Assembly: GCA_025766275.1 (NCBI GenBank)
Contig: JAFKAC010000015.1
Location: 1 to 64,000 of the forward strand
Length of the DNA stretch: 64,000 nt
Direction of reading: 5' to 3'
Source of the DNA: Lactarius indigo
Taxonomy: Eukaryota; Basidiomycota; Agaricomycetes; Russulales; Russulaceae
Shown: positions 34,619 to 46,733 of the stretch, in pieces
Numbering within the stretch: position 1 is the stretch's first letter
How the letters are laid out: each line of letters opens with the position of its first letter
The notes under the pieces: generated by a model
The model's database searches: none
Told to the model about the DNA's origin: nothing
Seen by the model: only the letters and a program-made list of their open reading frames with translations
Made by a program: the position numbers and the translations under genes

Positions 34619-37600
34619 ACCCATTGGCCTGGGTGAGGGTGGTCAACTGTAACAGTGTAATCATGACTTGCTACCATTCTATGAGAGTTCCAGTATCAAT
34701 TCGCACCAGTTATGCAATGGCCGACATATGAGCATTAGTCAACTCAGGAGCAACTCACTGCTTCATGAGGCCATCCTTCATAAAAAGGATAGGACTCGGG
34801 ACCAAACTGCTTAACATCCCAAAGAAAATATGGAACATTGACAACACAGAAAATAAATCAGGATGTATCACTCACTACACTGATGTCGATGTTCAAACTA
34901 AAGGAATTCAGAAGGAAATATGTTTCCTTATTACAGACATCGGCAATGAAGATATCATATTGGGGTACCCCTGGCTTGCCATATATGACCCAAATATCAA
35001 ATGGTTGCAAGTTGCCATACACGAAGACATGCTCCCCATCATCATCCAATCAATGAACCCCTACATCAAAACTACACCCATCGTGGCAGCAACCACCGTT
35101 TAGAGTGACAACTATGAGATAGTACATTCTTGTGTTATCACTGATGAACAACGGCAACAATTCGAAGAAGGCTGTCGAATTAGAGCAACAGCCACCAACC
35201 TCACCATCACCGCCCAACAATATGTCACCAAAGCTGAGTTACCCCCTGAATACCACGAGTTTGAATGCCTTTTCAGTGAAGAAGCATCAGACAGGTTTCC
35301 ACCCAGCAGACCCTAGGATCATGCTATTGAATTTAAACCAGGAACAGCCGATGCAATTGACTGCAAAATATACCCCATGACCCAAGAAGAAGATAAGAAG
35401 CTACGTAAATGGATCAACGAACAACTAAAAAAGGGGTATATACGACCCTCCAAATCTCCATACACCTCCTCCTTCTTCTTCATCAAGAAAAAGGACAGAA
35501 AGTTACGACCTGTCCAGGACTATCGAAAGATTAATGCGGCCACCATTTGCAATCAGTACCCACTCCCTCTTATCTCCAACCTCATCACTGACCTTAGCAA
35601 TGCCCACATCTACACCAAGCTCGATGTTAGATGGGGATATAACAACATACGCATCAAAGAAGGAGACGAGGAAAAGGCCACATTTAAAACACCATACAGA
35701 TTGTTCAAACCAATGGTGATGTTCTTCGGCTTAACTAACTCTCCAGCAACATTCCAGACCATGATGAACTTCATCTTCAGGGATATCATCGCTAAACACG
35801 AAGAACGAGGGACAGTTATCAGGGTCTACATGGACAACATCGGCATTGCTACAGGACTCAATCACTTGTTGAGAGACCACATCAAAGCAGTTAAAGACGT
35901 GCTCTGCATATCCACAGAACATGACTTATATTACAAACTTGAGAAATGTCTTTTCCACTCTCCATGCATGGATTACCTGGGGGTAATCCTTGAAAAGGGG
36001 GTGACACACATGGACCCTGTCAAAATTTCTGGCATCAAGGATTGGCCTACACTGACCAAGGTTAAGGACATCCGCTCTTTTCTTGGTTTCTGCAATTTTT
36101 ACCAACCTTTTATATGGGGATTCACAACTAAGGCACGACCACTCAACAAACTTATGTGAAAAGGAGTTGAATGGCACTGGGGAACAGAAGAAGAAATGGC
36201 GTTCCAGGACCTCAAAACCCTGGTTACAAGTGAACCCGTCCTGGCACACCCAGACCTCACACAACAATTCAAATTGGAGGTTGACGCATCAGGTTTTGCA
36301 ACCGGTGCAGTCCTCCTTCAATGAAAAGCGGACGGTAAACAACATCCTATCAGCTATTACTCATCTACTCTCAATGAAGCTGAACAGAACTACAACATCT
36401 ATGACCTTGAACTCCTAGCCATCGTCAAAGCATTCCAACACTGGAGGCCCCTGTTGGTGGGCTCCCCCCATAAGATCAAGGTCTTTTCCGACCACCTCAA
36501 TCTCCAATATTGGAAGTCACTGCAGAAGATTAGTAGGCATGTTGCCAGGGAAGTACTAGAACTCTTGGAGTACAATTTTGAGATTCACCACATCAAAGGA
36601 ACCTCCAATGGACGTGCCGATGTGCTATCGTGAAGACCGGACTACGATCAAGGAGAAAATGACAATGAAGGAGTAATGGTACTACCCGAAAATGTCTTCG
36701 CATGTGCAACCACATTTGATGAACTTCAACATCAACACTGGAGGCCAGAGATTCTACCGATAGAAATGACTCCGAAACACCCCATCTACGAGCAGGATTC
36801 AGCTAGGTTGAAGCCTTTGGTCGACGCTCATAAACTAAAAGACACAGAAGGGACGTGGTATAAGGATGGATGCTGAGTGGTCACTGGCGGCATCCACGAC
36901 AAGCGCACCATCATCACCGCCCATCATGACTCTCCAGTCTATGGCCACCCTGGTATCAAACGTACTCTTCAACTCATGGAACGACATTACTGGTGGCCAC
37001 AGATGAAAAACAATGTCACGGATTATGTCAAAGGTTGCGCCAAATGTCAGCAGCACAAAGTCAACCTCTGTCCCATTCGAGCGCCCTTGCAACCCATCTA
37101 CCCCAAACTAGAAGCCTTACTGTTTGAAACCATTGCAGTAGACTTCATTACTAAACTCCCCATCTCCCACAGCTACGATTCCATCCTAACAGTGACTGAT
37201 CACAACTGCACCAAAGCTGCTGTTTTCATCCCTTGCAATGAAGAGATAACCGCTGAAGGAACAGCTGCCCTGTACGTCTCCCATGTTTTTCCGTGATTTG
37301 GACTCCCCTTGTGCATCATCAGTGATCAAGACCCTCGCTTCGCATCGAAATTCATGAGAGAGATATGCAAGATCCTTGGCATCAGCCAAAACATCTCAAC
37401 CGCTTATCACCCCAGGACCGATGGCCAATCAGAACAAACAAATCAATGGCTGGAGCAATATCTCTGCTTTTGGGTAAATGAGTGGCAGGACGATTGGGTT
37501 TGATATCTACCTATGGTGGAATTCACGCACAACAACTGGCCAAACAAAACCATGCGGGAGTCCCCCTTCTTCCTTTTATCGGGATTCAATCCTCGCACTG

Positions 37601-38184
37601 ATTGGACCAATAGGCCCTCTTCTATTCCGCAAGTATCCCTAAGGTTGGATCAATTCAAACAGGCATGGCAACATGCCTTCTCCTGTATGCTCAGGGCGCA
37701 GAAGTCATGGGTCAAACACAAAGATACGCCCCAGTTCAAAGAAGGAGACCTTGTATGGCTAGAAGGATGCCACTTGCACACACATCAGCCAACCACAAAA
37801 CTAGCCGCAAAACGGCATGGACCATTTAAGGTCATCCAGGTGATGTCTCCTGTCAACTACTGCCTCGAACTTCCCACGCAGTGGAGCATCCACAACATCT
37901 TCCACATAGATCTTCTCACACCTTATCGTGAAACACCCATGCATGGACCAAACTATCAGTGCCCACCACCTGATTTGGTTGATAACGAAGAAGAATATGA
38001 GGTCGAGAAAATTCTAGACTCTTGGCAATTCAGCAGAAGACGTCGACTCCAATATCTCGTGAAATGGAAGGGATACCCAGACTCTGATAACCAGTGGATA
38101 GATAAGGATGACATATTTGCTGATGAAGCCATTCAGGAGTTTAAACATTCTAACCCCAACAGAGAAACACATATAAGGATGACC
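34600..38184 (+). pseudogene. pol of element E, decayed
   Basis: Aligns end to end with the pol of element D: protease (NSGATHCF, with the catalytic Asp changed to Asn at about 34742), RT (YMDN in place of YMDD, at about 35828), RNase H, integrase and chromodomain (near 38000-38120). At least eight in-frame stops, mostly TGA at CGN codons, lie for example near 34729, 35101, 36158, 36323, 36632, 36876, 37296 and 37501. The frameshift heptamer GGGTTTT is kept at 34600-34606. The piece ends at the target duplication of the CACTA-like element. Confidence 0.9.
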
Positions 38185-38201
38185 CTCAGTAAAAAAGGAA
38201 A

Positions 38202-38780
38202 GTCGGCTGTTGGTCGGCGGTTGACCTGAAATAGTCATCGGGTAGTCAACGTGACTAAAAAATGAATATTTGCAAGATTTCTGAGTCGGGGTGACTAAGA
38301 TTGACTATGAATAGCCAGGCTGAGGGGCTTTGCCAAAGTCAAGCAAAGTCAACACATGGGTGATCTAGGTCGCCAGACAGCCATTTTTAGTCGTTGAGGG
38401 ATAAATCTGTAGTCATTCTTGGTCTAATCTAGGTCGTCCAATGGTCGCATCAAGTCAATTATGGACAAATCCGTAGTCAATCCATAGTCAATCTCAGTCA
38501 TCCTAAGTCCGATTCAACTTCTCTCAAGTCACTCCTAGGTCTGAAAAGTCACATCAAGTTGTTGATGGACGATCCATAGTCGGTTGCGGTCAGCCCAAGC
38601 ACGATGTAGGTCATTTTTTTAGTCAATTATTGTCATTTATTGGTCAGACTTAGTCGTCATGCGTACTTTTTGTGCATTTCGTAGTCAAATAGTTGGTATT
38701 TTTATTCATCTGGCAGTCATGCCAGGTTGATGGGAGGTTGTATCAAGTCATGTATGTACATCAGCAAGTCCAAATATAGT
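38202..38780. repeat. Left subterminal repeat region of the CACTA-like element
   Basis: Dense in (T/A)AGTCA, AGTCG and GGTCA motifs, more than 15 by eye. The right end (56480-56660) has the same motif in inverse orientation (TGACTA, TGACT). Such subterminal arrays bind transposase in En/Spm-type elements; here that role is inferred. The stretch has no gene. Confidence 0.6.
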
Positions 38781-38831
38781 AAAAAAAAAAGAGCCCCAAA
38801 ACTTCTGAATCAAATATGAGCTAGCGAGCGA

Positions 38832-39573
38832 TGTAGCAGTATGACTTATTGTGTACAACTAGACCAAGGTGAGGTAAGTGAACTGAACAGGTAGCACACC
38901 CAAGCCTAGCGCGGAGACAAGTCACGCGCCGAACGTACAGTCACAATGGAGGTTATGCACACTTGAGGACTTTATACAAGTCCAAAGGCAAGGTGATCAC
39001 GCTGTGGCACGCTGAGTGGAGAACCAAGAGGACAAGTTAACATTGGAGAGGTAAGGGAAGTACAAGGAAATACGCACCTGAGTGGAGAACCAAGAGGACA
39101 AGTTGGTTCCACTCAGGACACTACATGAGGGTTTATATACACTGCTGCGGCTGAGTTCGAATTACTATAGAACCTTGTTACTAAAGGTGCACGCTGACGC
39201 GTCGTGTCTAATAATAGCGTTATCTATTGTGCTGACTGATGCACAGTCAGAACGATGACGTGTCCTTATCTGTGAGTCACAACCCTATAACAATGTAGTC
39301 TAGAACTATCTAGAACGTTCCCTGCTTATCATCCAATGAGAAACTACTATACTAATGAGGAAAGTGCCTTGAAGGGGTAACATCCAATAAGGAAGTTACT
39401 ATCCCAGGGTCATGTGCTTGTGGGTGCACATGTTGGCATCATGTGACTGACCATCTTATCATATCTAATGATAAGGACTTGGATGTTTGAGCACAACGTT
39501 GGAGACTTGTATTTCTACCAAATAAATCCATAAAAGTACGGAAAAATGAGGTGAAAATAGAGCGTCCATGACA
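38832..39573 (-). repeat. Solo LTR, B family
   Basis: 742 bp, similar to the element B LTR along its length but with small gaps and many CpG-to-TpG/CpA changes. Flanks are AGCGA (38827-38831) and AGTGA (39574-39578), a 5-bp duplication in which one CpG has decayed. It cuts the 3' end of a minus-strand gene. Removing it restores the frame there (AMLSLASSYLIQ). Confidence 0.88.
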
Positions 39574-39578
39574 AGTGA

Positions 39579-40708
39579 GAGCATGGCGGAGTCGAAGGCA
39601 TACGCTAAGGTAATGCAGCAAGTGGCTTTTGCGACCCTTTCTTCTTGCGCTGGTAACAGGAGGTCAGAATTGGATACTGTGGACGATGAGAATCCTACCT
39701 TCTCAATGATTTCCTTGATGGTCGACTCGGAAATGGACGCGAACTCGGGGGACTTGACAATGGCTGCAATGAGATCTGTCTGGGCTAAAGCTAATACTAC
39801 TGGGCTTAGAATATACGACATACCGTCCTTGTGCTTCCCCTTCAGGGCGCTGATATTGTTGTCCCCGAACCAGGCCAGGAGCTCCAAGACTTGAAGGAGC
39901 CTGAGCAACACGGCACTTGCATGAGCACCCTAGGGGCTATGGATGAGATTGAATATCGTTACCAAACACCAATGTACTTCATCTAGCCCCACTGAAGGTC
40001 TTGTGGGTTCCGTGGTGGTGGTGGGCTGGTTCGTAGAGTCGGTTCCCATGGGAGCCTCTGAAATTTTGCTGGTGGCGATGTCAGTGGAAAAAGCTGGCCA
40101 CTTGATCCTGATTATGGGCCCACGCAGTGGAGGTGACATTGCGATGTCGTGATACAAAGGGGTAGTAGGAAGTGGGACACGATTTGGGGAAGTAAGCACC
40201 TAAGACAGGTTGATTAAAAGCTGCAGAGGAGAGTGAATTAAAGACGTACCCCACCAGCGCCAACCCAGCAATTCTCAAGACACTTGAGGGTCTTCTCAAG
40301 ATATACATCGCTGATGAATCCGCTCGTCTTCGGCATTCTGGCGTTCGAGCACATCAACCTCGCTTCCTGGCACGTCTTGATAGCGGCCACCACGAGCTTG
40401 AAGGCAGTAGTGACGCTGCCGACCTCCTGCCAATTGGTAAGCGAGGACGCTGGGCTGATACTGCCTGCTGTGAACTGGTAATGCCCCCAACTCTGACAGG
40501 TGTTGTCCTCATTGATGTTGGGTGAACCTGGGTCCATGAGTTGGACATGCTCGAGGAGCGTCATGACTTGCTTGGATGGTTCACCTTCCTTGAAAGATGA
40601 CTGTGCGTTCATGGAGTGAAGGAGCCAGGCGGCGTTGGTTAGGGAAGGGAATTCGGATGTGAGGACCGCTATGAGGACGCAGTCAGTGATAGCATGGGCA
40701 GAGGACAT
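39579..40708 (-). pseudogene. Unknown gene 2 of the CACTA-like element, interrupted by an LTR
   Basis: ATG at 40708 starts a frame (MSSAHAITDCVLIAV...) that runs to about 40247, where a GTACGT donor fits. After an intron of about 45 nt it continues from about 40200 (VLTSPNRVPLP...). A TAG at 39932-39930 is in frame, and the same frame goes on without a shift (GAHASAVLLRLLQVLELLAWFGDNN) to the solo LTR at 39573. The last codons lie beyond the LTR, about 38831 down to 38755. The protein, around 360 residues, is mostly helical-looking and without a domain I recognise. It is a passenger of the transposon, and the single stop may be recent decay. Confidence 0.55.
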
Positions 40709-40980
40709 TTTGACTCACCAACAAGGTTATCGGCTGATGATCCGACTTCATATCAATATACTGTGAGTGTACACGTGAGAAATATGCACCCAATGGATCA
40801 ACATGAAGAGGTTGAAGACTCATTGGCACAGGTTCCACACAGGTCATCTGAGTGTGGCTAAGGAATGTAGGAGTGATCTTGCGTGCAGCTGGGCATTGAT
40901 TCTCTGTGCACGAGTATCACTTGTCAGCAGGTTTGGACGTTGTTGAGTTGAGCACTCACAGTTTGAGGGCCCGCTGGAGC

Positions 40981-42324
40981 CTACAGTCTTCGGTCCAGAA
41001 ACTGTTGGCGCACTGTCATCTTTGCTGTGCTTTGAGCGTGCGATGCCGTAGGTGATTTGGGGCCGGGGCTCAACTCAAGAGCCCACTTCACCGTGTTCAT
41101 GGGTGCCACCTCCCAAATTTGTGGGATGAGCACAGTTGGTAGCTCCAGGGGGTGGTTAGACTGTGGGGATGTAGCATGCGCAGAGTTCGTCGCTGCCCCA
41201 ACCTTTACATCATTTCGCCGCAAGAATACCTGGGTGATCAAGGCATCAGCCTTCCAATGAGCCAAGCATAAGTGAAGGAGCTTCTGCTCTGCTTCAAGGT
41301 TGAGCACGGCTCAATAATACTCAACCGTGAAATACTTCTTGATGAATGTCTTGGTCCGCGCCTTGGGGCCACCAGCATGCACAGCTGACTGGGGGTCCAA
41401 GTTAACGAAGTTGATGAGCCTCTGAACAATAATTTCTGCTGAGCGTTGCATGTTTGAGAGTTTGATATTTGAGACCTTTGTGCCATTCGGGCGGTGGATA
41501 GCAAGACTCATCTTTGGTCGGCTCCTGTTTTTTTCGTGATGATGTCTCCTTGTGACTTGTTGTCCTCACAGTCTTCAAAATCCCAAAGCATGGATTTCAG
41601 AAGAAATTGTGGGCGCAAGGATGGTGGCTCCACGCATTCAAGGAGGTTCTCGATGGCATCGGGTCTTGTCTGTTGAGAAGTGGAGTCGCTTGGCCCCAAT
41701 GACGATGCGTGAGAGTCTGCACCACGAGAGTCCGCACGACATGAGTTCACACTGCAGGGTACTGCTGCCATGGGATTGAGTTAGTAACTACATAGGTTCA
41801 AAATGTAGTCACCACGTACCTTGGTATATGTCAGGGATGAGGCCTTCACCCTTCGTGGTATGAGACTCTGCGAGCTCTCGTTCTACATACATGGTAAGGA
41901 CGGATGCCAGGTGGTCATGATCCCGGCGTAGTTTGTGATGGTGGGGGTTATGGAGGAGCTCAGAGTCGGTGAGTGCCGCAATGGCATCGAGAGGAAGCCT
42001 TGCCGGTGGAGCTGAATTAAGAGAAGTCTTGCGCAGAAACGAAGGTGCCATCGAAGGATGAAGACTAGAGTGTAATGTCGAGCCCGAGATGTTGGAAGGT
42101 GGAGGAGGAAAAGAGGCCACAGAGGAGCATCGCCCAGAAAAGTCTATTGGGGGTCTTGACCTCAGCGACGGTTGTGGCATGCGCTGGACGCCCGGTGCGA
42201 ATCCGTCCTTGTCCTCATCATCGCAGTTGGACACCGTGTCCAAGCCTGGTGGGAAGAGTCCAGGGGGGGCGTCTTCAGCCATATCAAGGTCGTCATCATA
42301 GTTATCCTCCCCAAAGTCAAACAT
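40981..42324 (-). CDS. Unknown gene 1 of the CACTA-like element, divergent from the transposase
   Basis: ATG at 42324 begins an acidic, Pro-rich N-terminus (MFDFGEDNYDDDLDMAEDAP). The first exon ends at 41820, followed by a 55-nt intron (41819-41765, GTACGT ... TACTAAC ... CAG) and an exon reaching 41508. Further open frames at 41511-41311 (MSLAIHRPNGTKVSN) and 41307-40981 (LNLEAEQKLLHLCLAHWKADALITQVFLRR ... ALELSPGPKSP) look like coding sequence of the same or a following gene. I recognise no domain. It starts about 200 bp from the transposase start on the other strand, so the two probably share a promoter region. Confidence 0.5.
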
Positions 42325-42525
42325 TTTAGAGACAAGCAAAGAGGCGAGGCGGCTACGTGAGGATACAAAAGACAAGGCTCGAAAAGAACAAAGGCCTTGT
42401 TGACGTGAGAGAAAGTATAACACGTGCCGTTCGCATGCTCCACACCAAAGTCCACCTGCCCTTGCACCTTGCGAGGCTTGCGCTTGCCCTCACACCCACA
42501 CAATATACTCATCAACTGCGTGAAT
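42325..42525. promoter_or_regulatory. Probable bidirectional promoter region
   Basis: About 200 bp between the divergent starts of unknown gene 1 (42324, minus) and the transposase (42526, plus). Evidence is position only; I identified no core motif. Confidence 0.35.
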
Positions 42526-45500
42526 ATGATGCCTCAAACAGCTTCAAGACACACCTGCCCATGCTCCAAGTGCCAAGGAGGTTCAAAAAATGTCACCAAA
42601 CGCACAATTGAGGCCCATCTGCGGCAAGACCAGATCTTTCTGCAGTCCCTCCCACCCGACACAGATTCTGCCCATCTTGTGCGATTGCACATCACCCAAA
42701 CCATCCAACTACTTTCCCAAATCCATGGACGCTCTAGGCTGCTCTATGCAGTACCAGATGTTGACGGATCTCGCTCAGAGGACCCAGAGCCTGAAGGTAC
42801 GCATTATTGTTATCATTATTATTATTATTATTATTTTTAACCCTAAAGCGGCACAGATCCCCCAGTTCAGCCGACTAATACCTATCCCAAGGACTCCAAG
42901 CAGCCTGATCACTATCAAGGAGAAGCTACAGAGCCTGGTAAGTGTATTGTTTTAATATAAAGTGATGTTCTTGCTTATATCTGGGTATTAGATGATCTCT
43001 TTAGTCCTGATATGGACATTGATCTAGGTTCTTCTGAGGCTGTGGCTGGTGCTGATCTGGCTGATCTAGGGATGGACCCTAGCATCTCTGACCCAGAGAT
43101 TGATGCTGTGCTATCTGAGGCTGGGTTTAGCTCTGTGGATCAAGACTCTGACTCTGACTCTGAGGCTGAGGCTGAGCTTCATCCTACTTTGGTGTCCCCC
43201 TCAATTGGGCATTTAGGCACTTCTAATTCCAGCCCCTTTTCTGAGAGAGAGCCAGTTGGTGTCAGTTCTGATGAGGGTGATAGCTCTGATACTGGTGCTG
43301 ACCTTCCAGAAGTTGTGAGAAGACTTTGCACACAACTTTTATCTGGCTATTCCCCTCCTAATCATCCACCCATTGATGACCCTCAAGGTCGTACACTTAC
43401 CCTAGATGAGGAGCTATCTTTGAAGCACTATGTTGCATGGGTTGACTCTCGCGGTACTGTGAAGGCATACAAGCTACATGCACAAGTCCTTCAAAAGGCC
43501 ACAGGTACTGAGATCCTCAGCCTATATATGGTGTGGAAGCTTGCCATAGAGCTTACAGGGTTGTCATCTCAGCTGGTTGACATGTGCCCTAAAAGCTGCA
43601 TGGCTTTTACTGGAGAGTTCAAAGATCTTCAATCATGCATCTATGTTCGTGACAAACGTCTTGGGCCATGTGGCCAGCCACGCTATGACAAGAATGGTTA
43701 TCCAAGGGCCTCAATGCTCTACACCCCAATTGCCCCTGTCATTCAGTCATTCTACATGAATAAGAAGATGGCAGAAGCTATGCGATACTGACATGAGCAT
43801 TTACAAAAGGCTCTGAAAGACCTGAAGCCTGATTCTCCCCCCACCACATACTCAGATTTCTCTGACTCCATTAACCATATCAACCACTCCCATTTATTCC
43901 AAGATCCCACTGACACTGCAATAACCATCTCAGGTGATGGTGCTCAGCTCACTATGAAGAAGAAGTCTGATGTATGGGTTCTTGTTGTTACAATTTTAAA
44001 CCTCCCTCCCAACATGCGATCTAAGGCTGCCAATACCATCATCCCACTTGTCATTCCTGGGCCCTCTTCACCTGGAAATGTGGAGTCATTTATTTATGTC
44101 CTCTATGAGGAGCTTGCAAAGCTCAGTGTTGGTGTATAGTCCTGGGATGCCCTCTCAGAACAATACTTCCTTTTAAAGATCTTTCTTTGTGGTGTTCTTG
44201 GAGATATGCTTGGTTCTGCAAAGCTCAGCAGAATGGCTGGACATATGGCCTTATATGGATGCCACTTTAGTATGGTGCAGGGTGCATGCCCTAGTAAGGA
44301 AAGAGGTGTGCAACATTATACTATTATATTATTTTATCTCACTATTTTATTTTATAGGTGCTAAATCTCAGTACTATCCTCTCTTTCCACCTCAAAGCCA
44401 GGAGATTAATAGTGATCACCCCCATTTTGACATTTTTGATCTGCCCATTCGAACTCTAGAGGGCTACTGGAGAACCATTGAGAGGCTTGAAGTTGCAAAG
44501 GGCAGCCAGACACAGCACACAGCAATTACAAGGGAAACTGGTGTCTCTGGTCTTCCTATTTGTGCAGCTAGCCCTGCCTTCTCACATCCATTCTTTTTCC
44601 CCCTTGACCCCTTCCATCTTTTCTATGAAAACTGCATGCCACATATCTGGGATATCTGGGTCTCATTCAGCTCTCAGTTGGAAGGTGTTTTTATGGGTCA
44701 AGATATGACTTCAAAGCTTGGAGCAGAGGTTGAGAGTGCTATAGCAACATTACCCCCCTCCTTCTGTGGACCTATTTGGGATCCATTCAAAAAGCGACAA
44801 AGTCAGTACAAGATATATGAGTGGATGGCCCTCCTTCACTGGTATATTGTTCCTATTGCATCAGAGCTTGGATTTAATCCAGAGGTGATCAAGAACTTTG
44901 CCATATTCTCAAATGTGGTGGAGTATGCTATGACAACTGTCCCTCGAACCAAAGATGATGTAGCCAAGCTTTATGGCAAGATTGTCCTTTTTCTTCAAGG
45001 ATTTGAACACCTCTATGTTGGCAATGATCCCTCCAAAATTTCCCACTGCAGACTCTGCATCTTTCAGCTTATCCATATCCCCTTCCACATTTCATATAAT
45101 GGCTCTATTAGATTTGGCTCTCAAGCCACATGTGAGTGGGCCATTGGAGATATTGGACATGGTATAAGGTCAAAAAAATCCCCCTTCAAAAATATTGCCT
45201 CATACAAGATAGACAAACAGTCTGTTAGAATCCTACATCTCTCCTACCCAACACTCTTCCCAGGACTTATAGCAAAGGCTCAAAAGACTTCACTGTTTAG
45301 AGAATTTCCTATCACTAAAAAGGAGAAAAAGGAAGATCACAACTTGATGGCCCACTTACAGGCAATTCAGTCTTATCCTGGAATAGGGCCAGATCCCACA
45401 TATATGCGTTGGGGGAAGTGCCCTCTTTCCAGTGGCATTACCCTTACAAGCCAGCTCTTTGAGCTTTCAAAGAGATCCTCTTCACACTCCTCAAGATACT

Positions 45501-45850
45501 TTGAGGCTCAGCTAGGGTTGCTACAGTCAAGAGATGAGCCTATAGATGAAACAGAGATAGAGGCAGAGAAGACCAAACCAATATTTGGAGAGGCCTTGGC
45601 CTTCTATACTGTTGCTAACCTCTCCCTTGTTGTCTATCATCCACTGATAGAGCGCCATAAAAAGTTTGGAAGATGGTCTGGAAAGTGGTCATCAGAGGTA
45701 TTTGCCCTTGAGACATCAGCAATAGTCAGCCTTGTTGGGATTTGGACTTACAAAGATCATGTCCATATTTTACGAAGGCACCCAGGACTTACCCTACTTA
45801 CCCCAGATGAATGTGGTCTTGATAGTGACATCGACTCGGAAATGTTGTAG
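42526..45850 (+). pseudogene. Tnp2/CACTA-type transposase with two in-frame stops
   Basis: Cut-and-paste transposase. The N-terminus has a Cys/His zinc-finger-like motif (CPCSKC ... RTIEAHLRQD). Introns at 42797-42856 and 42938-42991 keep the frame. An acidic region is followed by the Tnp2 core: SGDGAQLTMKKKSDVW (43930), IPGPSSPGNVESFIYVLYEEL (44060) and GHMALYGCHFSMVQGAC (44240). An intron (about 44306-44358) leads to AKSQYYPLFPP, HLFYENCMPHIWDIW (44620) and RFGSQATCEWAIGDIGHGIRSKKSPF (45110). It ends at TAG 45848-45850. TGA at 43789-43791 and TAG at 44137-44139 interrupt an otherwise continuous frame of about 1,000 residues, so it looks recently inactivated. Confidence 0.83.
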
Positions 45851-46204
45851 TACTAGGCTTGCCTGTATTTACAAGACCAAAGTGTTTAGCCACAGAGACA
45901 GTGATAGCGGAAATGACATACCAGTTGAGCTTGTGTCTTGAGTACTCGGAGCCTGCCCACACCTACTGATGATCTCCCCCAAAGAAAGGGGGTAACTCAC
46001 CAAGAAGCCATAGTGTTGGGCTGGCGCTTCGAGGTTGCAGCCCCATGATCACCTAATTGAACTTCCAAAGTACAATAATTAATGGTGGCGCCATCCCAAA
46101 GAATTGAGAATAAGTAGACTCACCGAAAATTGTGTCAGTTGAATGACCTCCACCAAGCGGCACCAACCAGTTCAAATTTGTGACTGATGTGATTTGATCT
46201 GAGT
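45851..46204. other. Region between transposase and element D
   Basis: No complete gene. It probably holds the 3' end of the minus-strand gene at 54015-56472, from which element D separates it. A GT..AG intron-like stretch occurs on the minus strand near 45860-45920. Confidence 0.35.
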
Positions 46205-46712
46205 TGTTACGGTACGGACTCAAAGACTCATTACACACGACTCATGACCGGTTATGACTACGGTCCGGTATCAGTATTAGTCATGGACTCTTACATTGCA
46301 TCAGTCAGCATAGTAGTTCGCATGTGATTGTGACTCATGTATGACTCATTCCTAGGATAGCTGTACTAGGGTTCGAGCTAGTTACGCTATTGGTTACTTA
46401 CTATTCCAGCGGCGCTTTAAAGCCCGCGCGTATCTGTATAAGTAGTCGACTCGGAAGACCAAGAGTCTCCATCTTGGTCTTCTTCAATCCACCACTTGAC
46501 TCGTCTCTTGTCTGCCTTAGTCTCGGACTAAGTGTGCCTCCACTCGTATCCACCAAGGGATACTTTTCTTCCATCTTTTGCTGCTGCGTGTGCCGACAGT
46601 GCCCCTGTTCAGCTTGTGTTGGGTTGACACGTGGTCCCCATTCACCTATCTTCGCTAAGTCGATTACGCCTCTTCAGAGTCCAAGTCGGACTAACGCCGG
46701 TGGAGCGTAACA
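46205..46712 (+). repeat. 5' LTR of element D
   Basis: 508 bp, TGTTACGG ... GCGTAACA. It contains TATAAG, the start-site motif and the imperfect hairpin (GAAGACCAAG / CTTGGTCTTC). Confidence 0.96.
46437..46481 (+). promoter_or_regulatory. LTR core promoter and inferred transcription start, element D
   Basis: TATAAG (46437-46442) followed 34 nt later by ATCTTGGTCTT (46471-46481), complementary to the primer site 46715-46725. The start is inferred from these two facts together. Confidence 0.68.
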
Positions 46713-46714
46713 TT

Positions 46715-46725
46715 AAGACCAAGAT
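46715..46725 (+). other. Self-primer binding site, element D
   Basis: AAGACCAAGAT two bases after the LTR. It is an exact 11-nt complement of the inferred transcript 5' end (46471-46481). No tRNA match is recognised. Confidence 0.72.
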
Positions 46726-46733
46726 CCCCAATC

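Noticed and set aside
38770..38800. A10 tract as a non-LTR retrotransposon tail
   Set aside because: No LINE/SINE sequence upstream; it lies in the non-coding end of the CACTA-like element, next to an interrupted gene.
46390..46710. 106-codon frame inside the D LTR, repeated in the 3' LTR
   Set aside because: It is not kept in the related E LTRs (different stops), and three of three differences between the two D copies change an amino acid, so there is no sign of coding.
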